A stretch of 6,477 bases of DNA from Dehalococcoidales bacterium (GCA_016931015.1 JAFGFP010000107.1:1-6477), one strand, 5' to 3'. Counted from the first letter of the stretch, positions 1 to 6,425 are shown. A program made the numbers and translations. The notes: a model not told the origin generated them from the sequence alone.

Positions 1-1401
1 CACTTCAAGCGCCCCATCCGCTACACCCCCACCATGGCGGAGTCGATGGTTATGACCAACAAGCGCCACGCCTATAACAGCATCAGGGTAAAGCTGACCG
101 CCGATAGCTCGGGACACCTGACGGCCTTCTTCTGCGACTTTGAAGTCGATAAAGGGGCTTACGCGATACTCGGCCCGGAAATAATGGAACGCTCCATTAA
201 AATGCTGTCGAACGCCTACGATATCCCCAACGTTAAGTCCCTGGGACGCACCGTCTACACCAATAACTCCCCCGGCGGCGCCGCCCGGGGCGCCGGCCCG
301 CCCCAGACTATCTACGCACTGGAAATGGCCATGAACATGCTCGCGGAGAAGCTCGGCATCGACCCCCTCGAGTTCCGCAAGATGAACTCCCTCAAGCCGG
401 GAGGAACCAAGGCCACCGGCATGGTGGTCAAGGAATGGCCCTTCCCCGAGCTCTGCGACGCTATTAAACCCGCCTACGACAAGGCCCGGAAAGAGGCCGC
501 CGAGTTCAACAAGAACGGCGGTTCGGTGCGGCGAGGGGTCGGCATCGGCGCCTGTGCCTTCGGCATCGCCTGGGCCGCCGACACGAGCGAGTTAGCCGTG
601 GAGCTCGACCCCGATGACGGGATTACCATTTACGCCGCGGTCGCCGACCCCGGCGAGGGCAACGACTCCATGCTGAGCCAGATTGCCGCCCACGTCCTGG
701 AGTTACCCCTGGACAAGATCCGTCTCTACACCAGGGACACCGACAAGACCTGGGAAAACGGCCCCTCGGCGGGCAGCCGGCAGACCTGGATGTCCGGCAA
801 CGCTCTGGTTATGGCCTGTAAGCAGCTCAAGCAGGCCATGAAGGAAGCCGGCTCCAAGACCTACGTCGGCCTGAAAAAGGCCGGTAAGCCCATCCAGCAT
901 CGAGTTCTCTTCAAGATGCCGGGCAAGAACGTGCTCGACCCGAAGACTGGGCAGGGTGATACCTTCTACTCCGAGTGCCATAACATCCAGCTAGCCGAGG
1001 TGGAGGTGAACACCAAGACCGGCGCCACAAAGGTAGTCCGGGTAACCTCGGCGGTGGACATGGGCCCGGTTATCAACCCGCAGGCGGCGGAGGGTCAGCT
1101 CGAAGGCGGTATGGACCAGGGCGTCGGCTACGCCCTGCGTGAGGAGTACATCCACGGTAAGACCACCGACTATATCAAGTTCAAGTTCCCCAAAATCGGC
1201 GACACCTTCGAGATGGTGCCCATCGTTCAGGAGACAATTCGTGAGGATGGACCGCTGGGCGCCACCGGCGTCGGTGAGACCACCATGGTCTCCACCGCCC
1301 CGGCGGTCTGTAACGCCATCAATGACGCCTGCGGCGTCTGGATGTGCCACCTGCCGGCTACGCCGGAGAAGGTAAAGAAAGCCTTAGCCGCCAGGAAGTA
1401 G
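1..1401 (+). CDS. Molybdenum hydroxylase (xanthine dehydrogenase / aldehyde oxidoreductase family), molybdopterin-binding catalytic subunit, C-terminal part
   Basis: This is the catalytic subunit of a cytoplasmic Mo hydroxylase, which inserts water-derived oxygen into an aldehyde, purine or N-heterocycle. The frame is open from base 1, so the gene is cut by the left edge and the ATG at 34 is internal. The visible 466 residues match the molybdenum-binding domains of Desulfovibrio gigas aldehyde oxidoreductase along their length, from recalled sequence. Landmarks are KRHAYNSI; IMER (Arg codon 190-192, position of bovine XDH Arg880); ARGAGPPQ (283-306); DPGEGNDS (646-669); the cofactor-binding GPSAGSRQ (760-783); and GATGVGE with the catalytic Glu at 1276-1278. 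It ends with tandem in-frame stops, TAG TAA (1399-1404). Two active-site positions differ from the canonical family (see findings). The substrate cannot be assigned. FeS and FAD domains would lie upstream or in separate genes. The accessory operon facing it supports a Mo-cofactor enzyme, possibly of the selenium-dependent subtype. Confidence 0.93.
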   Translation, partial: HFKRPIRYTPTMAESMVMTNKRHAYNSIRVKLTADSSGHLTAFFCDFEVDKGAYAILGPEIMERSIKMLSNAYDIPNVKSLGRTVYTNNSPGGAARGAGPPQTIYALEMAMNMLAEKLGIDPLEFRKMNSLKPGGTKATGMVVKEWPFPELCDAIKPAYDKARKEAAEFNKNGGSVRRGVGIGACAFGIAWAADTSELAVELDPDDGITIYAAVADPGEGNDSMLSQIAAHVLELPLDKIRLYTRDTDKTWENGPSAGSRQTWMSGNALVMACKQLKQAMKEAGSKTYVGLKKAGKPIQHRVLFKMPGKNVLDPKTGQGDTFYSECHNIQLAEVEVNTKTGATKVVRVTSAVDMGPVINPQAAEGQLEGGMDQGVGYALREEYIHGKTTDYIKFKFPKIGDTFEMVPIVQETIREDGPLGATGVGETTMVSTAPAVCNAINDACGVWMCHLPATPEKVKKALAARK

Positions 1402-1425
1402 TAAGCTAGCGAACAGTCATAACAG

Positions 1426-1478
1426 AAAGACAGGCCCTGGAAAGGGATAGGGATTCCCCTCTCCGGGGCTTGTCTTTT
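1426..1478. terminator. Hairpin terminator between convergent genes, probably bidirectional
   Basis: Bases 1426-1440 pair with 1463-1477 as a 15-bp stem containing two G-T wobbles (1433-1470 and 1438-1465). The loop region 1441-1462 can extend with a short AGGG/CCCT inner stem. On the plus strand the stem runs into TTTT (1475-1478). On the minus strand it ends in a looser T-rich tract. It sits 25 bp after the hydroxylase stop and 22 bp past the xdhC stop, where a shared rho-independent terminator for two converging units is expected. The U tracts are short, so strength is uncertain. Confidence 0.8.
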
Positions 1479-1499
1479 AAGCGAGAAAACAGGAATTAA

Positions 1500-2324
1500 T
1501 CAGCGGCCGCCGCCGGGCGGCGAGGTATCTTTCGCATCCGTACCCGGTCGCGCCCGCCGAACCTGGATGATTTCGGCCAGGATGCTGACGGCAATCTCCT
1601 CCGGGGTTTCGGCGTTTATCCCCAGGCCGATCGGGGCATGAACCCTATCCAGCTGTTCCTGGGGTATCCCCTTAGCCCGCAGCTTGGCAAAGACGGCCTT
1701 GTTCTTGGTTTTACTGCCCAGCATCCCGATATACCCCGCCGGGGTGCCTAAAGCCTGCTCCAAAACTAACTCGTCGTACTGGTGCTCCCGGGTAATCACG
1801 ATGACGGCGTCCGTTTTCTTTATCTTCAGCTTAGGGAAGACCTTGTCGAAATCCTCGGCGATGACAATATCCGCCTCCGGGAACCTCTCCGGGTTAGCGA
1901 ACTCCTCACGGTCATCAACGACCACAACCCGGAAGTTCAGGAGCTTACCGATTTTAGCTATCGGAAGCGACATATGACCGCCCCCGAAGAGATACAGGGT
2001 AGGCGCCGAGAGCACGGGCTCGATAAAGATATCCATATCGCCGCCGCAAATCATGCCCATCCCCTCTCCCTCTCCCTCGGTGAGACTGAGCTGAAAACGG
2101 TTCGGCTTCCCCTTTCTCATGACCTCGGCGGCCAGCTCACGCACCCGGGCCTCAAGGCCGCCGCCGCCGATGGAACCGAGGATACTGCCGTCGGCCCTGA
2201 CCAGCATCTTGGCGCCCTCTTCCCGTGGCGTGGAACCGGAGGTCGAGACTATGGTAACCAGCGCCGCTTCTTCCCCCTCACCTCTGATTCTGACTATCTC
2301 CTGGTAGATTTCGGTATCCGTCAT
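1500..2324 (-). CDS. xdhC: XdhC/CoxI family Mo-cofactor insertion protein
   Basis: XdhC-type chaperones bind the Mo cofactor, help it receive its terminal sulfur (or selenium) ligand, and hand it to a xanthine dehydrogenase-family apoenzyme. The 274 residues show the N-terminal XdhC domain with STSGSTPREEGAKM (28-40), GSIGGGGLEA (50-59) and the conserved Cys in MICGGDMDIFIEP (91-103). The C-terminal Rossmann domain follows, with LFGGGHMSLPIAKI (112-125), VVDDREEFANPERFPEAD (136-152), YIGMLGSKTKN (198-208) and APIGLGINAETPEEIAVSI (230-248). Length is normal for the family. The start overlaps the yqeC stop as ATGA; AAGGAG lies at 2332-2337, 7 nt upstream. A 6-bp GAGGGA-type repeat at about 2056-2076 encodes the GEGEG stretch before the Cys motif. 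It is the last gene of the minus-strand operon and faces the hydroxylase it probably serves. Confident in family; client enzyme inferred from position. Confidence 0.94.
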   Translation of the reverse strand: MTDTEIYQEIVRIRGEGEEAALVTIVSTSGSTPREEGAKMLVRADGSILGSIGGGGLEARVRELAAEVMRKGKPNRFQLSLTEGEGEGMGMICGGDMDIFIEPVLSAPTLYLFGGGHMSLPIAKIGKLLNFRVVVVDDREEFANPERFPEADIVIAEDFDKVFPKLKIKKTDAVIVITREHQYDELVLEQALGTPAGYIGMLGSKTKNKAVFAKLRAKGIPQEQLDRVHAPIGLGINAETPEEIAVSILAEIIQVRRARPGTDAKDTSPPGGGR

Positions 2325-3103
2325 CCGATTTCTCCTTCCGGGATAACTGCCACCACCGGCTCCGCCGAGCGGGCCTGACCCAACAAGACATACCTGATAC
2401 CGGGGTGCCCCAGCGCCAGAATCTCCCGCGCCAGCTCCCGCCCCGCCGCCAGCCCCCCGTCCCGGTCTACCTTATTGATAAATGGGATAATCCGGGCCTT
2501 CTCCGGACTACCCTTGGTTATCCCCTGCCGGTGGGTTACCAGGGTGGCGACAGCCGCCGGCGAGAGCGCGGCACCGAGCGGCAGTCCCATTAGTTCGGCG
2601 GCAATCTGAGGCCGAAAGACATCCGCCTCACCTAAAGAGCCCCCCACCACATCGACCCCGACCACCGCGACCACGAGAGAGGTGTTTTCCGGGATTACCG
2701 GCTCGGTGGCATTAGGAGCCTTGAGCGAGCGCTGGGCCGCCCCGTCCGCCTCCACGATAATGTGAGATACCGCCGGCAGCCCGGCCAGCTTCTCAACCAG
2801 CTCCGGACTGATGCCGGCCAGCTTCCGCGAGGTAAGCCGCTCCGAGGCCAGGGTAACGTGGCAGTAGCGGGAGGCATTATCAAGGAACTGGCTCAGTAGC
2901 TCCACCTCGTCTTTGGCCACGATGACCAGTGGGGTCTCGGCGGGTGGTGGCTCGAATATCTTAGTCGTGGTGGTGGTGACAACACAGCCGCCTGCCTGAC
3001 TGAGCTCCTTAGCCAGGGCGAACATGATGCTCGTTTTACCCCCCGCCCCCACCAGGCTCACTACCTCGCCGGGCCGGATACCTAAAGCCTCTTTCAGCTT
3101 CAT
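2321..3103 (-). CDS. yqeC: YqeC family putative selenium-dependent hydroxylase accessory protein (P-loop)
   Basis: YqeC is a marker of the selenium-dependent molybdenum hydroxylase trait, in which a labile selenium (not selenocysteine) is part of the Mo site. Its biochemical reaction is not established. The 260 residues match the family from end to end: P-loop GAGGKTS (19-25), TTTTTKIF (43-50), the signature VEADGAAQRSLKAP (117-130) followed by EPVIP (134-138), VVGVDVVG (147-154), and NKVD (210-213), which resembles a nucleotide-base-recognition motif. The P-loop points to nucleotide binding. The ATG lies 2 bp after the yqeB TAG. I see no Shine-Dalgarno sequence in the preceding 18 bases, so translation probably depends on coupling to yqeB. 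The TGA overlaps the xdhC start. No Sec codon or frameshift is seen. Family assignment is strong; the role in selenation is comparative-genomics knowledge rather than visible here. Confidence 0.93.
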   Translation of the reverse strand: MKLKEALGIRPGEVVSLVGAGGKTSIMFALAKELSQAGGCVVTTTTTKIFEPPPAETPLVIVAKDEVELLSQFLDNASRYCHVTLASERLTSRKLAGISPELVEKLAGLPAVSHIIVEADGAAQRSLKAPNATEPVIPENTSLVVAVVGVDVVGGSLGEADVFRPQIAAELMGLPLGAALSPAAVATLVTHRQGITKGSPEKARIIPFINKVDRDGGLAAGRELAREILALGHPGIRYVLLGQARSAEPVVAVIPEGEIG

Positions 3104-3105
3104 AG

Positions 3106-3906
3106 CTAAGCGTTAAACCGCCTCATTATCGCCTCGAGCACCCCGCCGGCGATGGCCCGTATCCGGGCCCGGATACGGTAACAAACCGCCTCACCGGCTA
3201 CGGGGTCTATCTCAAGCAGCTTGGTACCCGGCTCTACCGGAACCCCGTCCCGGATAAGGGCGCGCACTATGCCGCCGAGCGGGGCCTTAATCTCCCGCTC
3301 CCCGACGTAACCGACTATCTCACCGGCCCCGACGGTATTGCCCATCTTGCTTACCGCCCGGAAGAAGCCGCCCTCATCGGCGTGTATCACCCGCTCCGAG
3401 GTCAGCCCACTCACCGCGATGGGGATGCCGGTATTGGCCTCGGCCTCCCCGTCGAGGATTACCAGTCCCAGCTGCTCCGTGTTGTTGGTCTCGACCACCA
3501 CGTGCACGTCGCGGCCCGCCCGGAAACCGGGCCCCAGCCCGATAACTAGCGAGGCGTCGCTTATCTTCGTTCCCAGGTTCTTCTTGGCCATGACGGCGTC
3601 GACGAAGACATCGGGCTTAAGGGCGTCCCTTATCTTCGCCTCCGGGTCGATGATAACCGGTATCCGGTTACCCGCCCACGCCTTGCGTATCCCGGACAGG
3701 GAATCGACCAGGACGCCGGTGACGCCCTCAATCTCTTTTTCGTTATCATAAACCGCCTCGGAGAAGGTAACCCCCCGGCTCACTGCCTGCGGTTGGGATA
3801 TCTCGGTTAGACAGACCCGGAAGTGGGCCTGAAACAAGCGGTGCGCCACCCCGCTGGCCACCTCGCCAGCGCCCTTTATCAAGACCACCAGCCCGTTAAG
3901 CTTCAT
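3106..3906 (-). CDS. yqeB: YqeB (EF2563) family selenium-dependent molybdenum hydroxylase system protein
   Basis: YqeB travels with yqeC, xdhC and selD in genomes predicted to make labile-selenium Mo hydroxylases; its exact step is unknown. The 266 residues open with a Rossmann-like IKGAGEVASGVAHRL (10-24), then IDPEA (86-90), VDAVMAKKNLGTKI (102-115), IGLGPGFRAGRDVHVVVET (122-140), and NTGIP (158-162). A C-terminal stretch (about 185-235) looks like a biotinyl/lipoyl-type sandwich hybrid: VGAGEIVGYVG, IKAPLGGIVRALI, VEPGTKLLEIDP. It ends with GGVLEAIM (254-261). The segment NNTEQLGL (141-148) departs from the RGHxLGR I recall for the family (see findings). The start overlaps the preceding stop as ATGA, with AAAGGA at 3916-3921, 9 nt upstream. 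A 22-bp palindrome lies in its 3' end. Confidence 0.92.
   Translation of the reverse strand: MKLNGLVVLIKGAGEVASGVAHRLFQAHFRVCLTEISQPQAVSRGVTFSEAVYDNEKEIEGVTGVLVDSLSGIRKAWAGNRIPVIIDPEAKIRDALKPDVFVDAVMAKKNLGTKISDASLVIGLGPGFRAGRDVHVVVETNNTEQLGLVILDGEAEANTGIPIAVSGLTSERVIHADEGGFFRAVSKMGNTVGAGEIVGYVGEREIKAPLGGIVRALIRDGVPVEPGTKLLEIDPVAGEAVCYRIRARIRAIAGGVLEAIMRRFNA
3157..3178. repeat. 22-bp perfect palindrome within the 3' end of yqeB
   Basis: The 22 bases from 3157 to 3178 equal their own reverse complement, centred on GGGCCC at 3165-3170; the next pair outward (3156/3179) does not match. In yqeB it encodes the residue palindrome RIRARIR. As mRNA it could fold into a 9-bp GC-rich stem with a 4-nt loop, about 55-75 nt upstream of the yqeC start. 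Whether it functions is unknown; it could come simply from repeated Arg codons. Confidence 0.6.
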
Positions 3907-4631
3907 CTCGGCCTGTCCTTTACCATGTTGACCAGCCTTACCCCTGCTTTTACCTGCCGGAAGATAGCGCCCTCGCTGATAGCCCGGATAACTTTCTCCG
4001 GATTATCGACTATCGCCCCGGCGATAACGTCCACCCCCCAGTCGAAGAGGAGCGGGGACAGGGGGCTGGTCGGCCCCACCAGCACGATAAAACTACCCCG
4101 GCTCAGATTAAGCAGCTTGTCCAGGGAGTGGTTTATAAAGGACGTCCCGGTGATAGCGACCACATCGGCCTGGGGCAGAATCTCATCCGCCGCCGCCGCA
4201 GGCAGGTCATCGTCCCGAGGCCGCTGCTCCAGCACCCAGAGCTTCTCGGCGACGTCTTTTAGCTTCGGAATCCAGGGGAAGTGACCCACCACGGCAACCT
4301 TCTTGCCTTGCCCCTTAGCCATCAGGATATCCAGGGCATTCTCGGGAACGCACCTGGTTTCGTCAGCGCTAATCAGCGAGTTCACGGCCGCCATGCCGAT
4401 GGAGGCTTCAAGGAGATTATCGGATTTAGCGTAGCCGGCAAGCTCCAGGGCCGGTTTGCCGCGCAAATTTCCCACCTCCCGCACCGTCCCGTGATTGGGA
4501 TGGTCGCCCCGGAAGGTAGAGGAAAGTCCGCAGTTCTTGCTGACCACCGCCGTCCAGAAGGCGCACGAGTGCACCTCGCGAATCACGCTGCCATCGTCCA
4601 GGGTGGCAATTAAATCATCGAGGATTTTCAT
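3903..4631 (-). CDS. DUF364/DUF4213 Rossmann-like protein (putative heavy-metal chelation family), copy B
   Basis: This 242-residue protein has the usual two-part build of the family. The N-terminal region (about 1-85), of the enolase-N-like DUF4213 type, contains HSCAFWTAVV (21-30), CGLSSTFR (34-41) and LLEASIGMAAVNSLI (73-87). The C-terminal DUF364 Rossmann-like domain (about 108-235) contains VAVVGHFPWIPKLK (112-125), ADVVAITGTSFINHSLDKLL (155-174) and VLVGPTSPLSPLLFDWGVD (183-201). Structural work on a Desulfitobacterium member led to a suggested heavy-metal binding role; no reaction is established, as far as I recall. The ATG is supported by GGAGG at 4637-4641, 5 nt upstream. The TGA overlaps the yqeB start by 4 bp, tying it to Mo-hydroxylase maturation. 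It differs from its neighbour (4646-5383) in sequence but shares the same motif order, so the two are distant paralogues. Function here is inference only. Confidence 0.87.
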   Translation of the reverse strand: MKILDDLIATLDDGSVIREVHSCAFWTAVVSKNCGLSSTFRGDHPNHGTVREVGNLRGKPALELAGYAKSDNLLEASIGMAAVNSLISADETRCVPENALDILMAKGQGKKVAVVGHFPWIPKLKDVAEKLWVLEQRPRDDDLPAAAADEILPQADVVAITGTSFINHSLDKLLNLSRGSFIVLVGPTSPLSPLLFDWGVDVIAGAIVDNPEKVIRAISEGAIFRQVKAGVRLVNMVKDRPR

Positions 4632-4645
4632 CCCGTCCTCCCAGT

Positions 4646-5383
4646 CTAGTGCCCGCAGTTACAAAAACGCTTTAAGTCCAGTAGCTCCGCCGCTCCGGCA
4701 ACCGTAGTGCCGTAGAAGATAATCTCTTTATCCTGAATCATGTTTAACATCGGCCCGATGGTGGCATTTACTACCGTGGTGCCGGTTACCAGGGCAATAT
4801 CGCACCAGTCGAGATTCTCCGCCGTCTTTTCCGGGCCGTGGATGGCGACCCCGAACTTCTCGGTGCCGATGTTATTTTCGTCCAAGTCCGTTACTCTCAT
4901 CTCGAACCGTGGCGACAGAGCCTCAATCATCCGCGGCTGAAAGCCGACCTGAGCTATCCGGGGACGTCCGTAGGTCTCCCCAATGTAGTCTGCAAGCTCG
5001 GCGGCGCACCGCCGGGGATCCTCGTCCTTACAGTGCACCGTATTGTTGGCCCGCCCCAGATACCGCATAACGGCGTTGAGACTGGAGATGAAAACGGCCC
5101 GCCAGAAATTATCGCTGAGCACCATAGTAGCCACGTCGGAAAGGCAGCCGTCATAGTTATCATACATGTCGGTGAACGCCTGCCCGTAGCAGCCGCGAAA
5201 CTGGGCCTGCATCAGACGTTCCTGACCGGTTATCAGAGGGTAGTCCCGGTCCTCAGGCTTACCAATGGCCTCCTCAGGGGAGAGCGGGGCCGCCCGGATG
5301 ATAACCTCTTCCGACTCAAGGCCGTTTTCTTTAATAAGCGCCACGAACTTCTCTCTGAGGGCATCATAAATTCCTGTCTTCAT
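4646..5383 (-). CDS. DUF364-type Rossmann-like protein (putative heavy-metal chelation family), copy A, cysteine-rich
   Basis: A 245-residue protein of the second DUF364 subtype. The N-terminal half carries ITGQERLMQAQFRGCYGQAF (51-70), a DUF4213-like stretch with NFWRAVFISSLNAVMRYLG (92-110), and TVHCKDEDPRRC (115-126). The C-terminal Rossmann-like half carries IAQVGFQPRMIEAL (143-156), RVTDLDENNIG (163-173), WCDIALVTGTTVVNATI (193-209), IIFYGTTVAGAAELL (221-235) and ends in CNCGH. Seven Cys are present (65, 80, 118, 126, 194, 241, 243); the tail and the HC-x7-C segment look like possible metal or thiol sites, which is inference. The ATG overlaps the ATPase gene by 20 bp, and GAGGAGG at 5394-5400 (10 nt upstream) supports it. 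The position between a probable oxyanion transporter and Mo-cofactor maturation genes suggests a job in metal or cofactor handling. The biochemical role is unknown. Confidence 0.85.
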   Translation of the reverse strand: MKTGIYDALREKFVALIKENGLESEEVIIRAAPLSPEEAIGKPEDRDYPLITGQERLMQAQFRGCYGQAFTDMYDNYDGCLSDVATMVLSDNFWRAVFISSLNAVMRYLGRANNTVHCKDEDPRRCAAELADYIGETYGRPRIAQVGFQPRMIEALSPRFEMRVTDLDENNIGTEKFGVAIHGPEKTAENLDWCDIALVTGTTVVNATIGPMLNMIQDKEIIFYGTTVAGAAELLDLKRFCNCGH

Positions 5384-6425
5384 AGACCCTTATCCTCCTC
5401 AGCTTCAGTATCAGGTGAACCTCGTTGCCAACGGCCAAGTCCATGTCCTCAAAGATGTGGTGAGGCACCTCAGCTACTAGCTTATTACCACCCGCCCTAA
5501 TATTCAAGCGGATCACCTCCCTGGTGTCGCTAACGTCGGCGATAAGCCCCGTGAAACGGTTCACTCCGGGGCCGGGGGGCGGGGTATCGGAGACGTAGAT
5601 GTCTCGGGGGAAGAGGGCAATCCGCTTAACCGAACCGCCGTCGTGGGGCACGACAATCGGCAGACCGCCGCAGCCCACCTCGAAAATCCCGTTACCCAAG
5701 TCTTTGCAGTAGTCACAGTCTAAGATGTTCGGCATACCCACGAAATCGGAAACCATCTCATTCGCGGGGTAGAAGAATACCTCTTCCGGCCGGCCCAGCT
5801 GCACGATACGGCCCTTATCGATGACCGCAATCCGGTCGGCCATCTCCTCGGCCTCGGTCAGGTCGTGGGTGACGTACATGGTGGTAATGCCGAGCTTGTG
5901 CTGAATCCGCCGTAGCTCGACCCTGAGGTATTTCGAGGTCTGCGTGTCCAGCCCGGTTAGCGGCTCATCGAGGAGGAGCACCCGGGGCGAGGGGGCGATA
6001 GCCCGGGCCAGGGCCACCCGCTGCTTTTCGCCGCCGCTTAAGCTTCTGGGGTAGCGGCCGGCGAGATGAGTTATGCGCACCATATCTAGGAGTTCGTTTA
6101 TCCTTTCGGCGACCTCGGTCTCTTTATAGCGCTTTGATGTCCTCAGACCGTAGGCAATGTTATCGCTCACGGTGAGGTGAGGAAACAGGTCCAGGTTCTG
6201 AGACATATAGCCGATACCGCGTTTGTTAGCCGGGACTTTATCTATCGGCGCCCCGTCGAGGAGCACCGAGCCGCGGTAGTCGATAAAACCGGCCACGATA
6301 TTGAGCAGGGTGGTCTTCCCGGCGCCGTTATGCCCCAGGAGCACCAGCAGCTCTTTATCGGGTATGGTGAGATTAACGTCCTGACAGATGTACTGGCAGA
6401 TATTACGAAACTCGATGGACGGCAC
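5364..6425 (-). CDS. ABC transporter ATP-binding protein with C-terminal TOBE-like region, probably molybdate/tungstate type
   Basis: This is the cytoplasmic ATPase of an importer, 353 residues. The nucleotide-binding domain is complete: Walker A GHNGAGKTT (31-39), Q-loop SQNLDLFPHLTV (75-86), signature LSGGEKQR (129-136), Walker B VLLLDEP (149-155), D-loop GLD (158-160) and H-loop THD (186-188). A C-terminal region of about 120 residues (from 232) resembles the TOBE part of ModC/WtpC/CysA-type oxyanion importers. I see no SARN-type Mop motif, so the ligand is not fixed by sequence. Molybdate or tungstate is inferred from the Mo-cofactor genes downstream; sulfate, iron or polyamine cannot be excluded. 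The start is GTG at 6423-6425, chosen because GGAGG lies 4 nt upstream, an in-frame stop lies just beyond, and the next Met is residue 74. An unusual CDYC (237-240) and Cys252 lie in the linker. It follows the probable permease end by 1 bp. Confidence 0.88.
   Translation of the reverse strand: MPSIEFRNICQYICQDVNLTIPDKELLVLLGHNGAGKTTLLNIVAGFIDYRGSVLLDGAPIDKVPANKRGIGYMSQNLDLFPHLTVSDNIAYGLRTSKRYKETEVAERINELLDMVRITHLAGRYPRSLSGGEKQRVALARAIAPSPRVLLLDEPLTGLDTQTSKYLRVELRRIQHKLGITTMYVTHDLTEAEEMADRIAVIDKGRIVQLGRPEEVFFYPANEMVSDFVGMPNILDCDYCKDLGNGIFEVGCGGLPIVVPHDGGSVKRIALFPRDIYVSDTPPPGPGVNRFTGLIADVSDTREVIRLNIRAGGNKLVAEVPHHIFEDMDLAVGNEVHLILKLRRIRVYEDRNL

Noticed and set aside
274..300. GC-rich inverted repeats (GGCGCC units) within the hydroxylase gene
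   Set aside because: They are explained by Gly/Ala/Arg codons in the conserved ARG motif at high G+C; there is no T tract or regulatory context.
703..1350. Minus-strand open frames opposite the hydroxylase gene (703-981 and 991-1350)
   Set aside because: They lie wholly opposite a strongly supported coding region, have low-complexity compositions typical of G+C-rich antisense frames, and show no recognisable motif.
1782..2378. Plus-strand 198-codon open frame opposite xdhC
   Set aside because: It is antisense to conserved XdhC motifs and crosses the xdhC/yqeC boundary. Its translation resembles no family I know.
3338..4284. Plus-strand open frames opposite yqeB and DUF364 copy B (3338-3751 and 3823-4284)
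   Set aside because: They have Ser/Thr/Pro-rich shadow composition, no motif, and are opposite conserved genes.
4838..5500. Plus-strand 220-codon open frame opposite DUF364 copy A and the end of the ATPase gene
   Set aside because: It is a long antisense frame caused by G+C-rich codon bias. Both genes on the other strand have clear family motifs.
1500..6425. Possible selenocysteine read-through at the TGA stops, given the selenium context
   Set aside because: Each TGA lies at the expected family C-terminus and is followed or overlapped by the next start. This system uses a labile selenium ligand, not Sec, and no SECIS-like hairpin was noticed.
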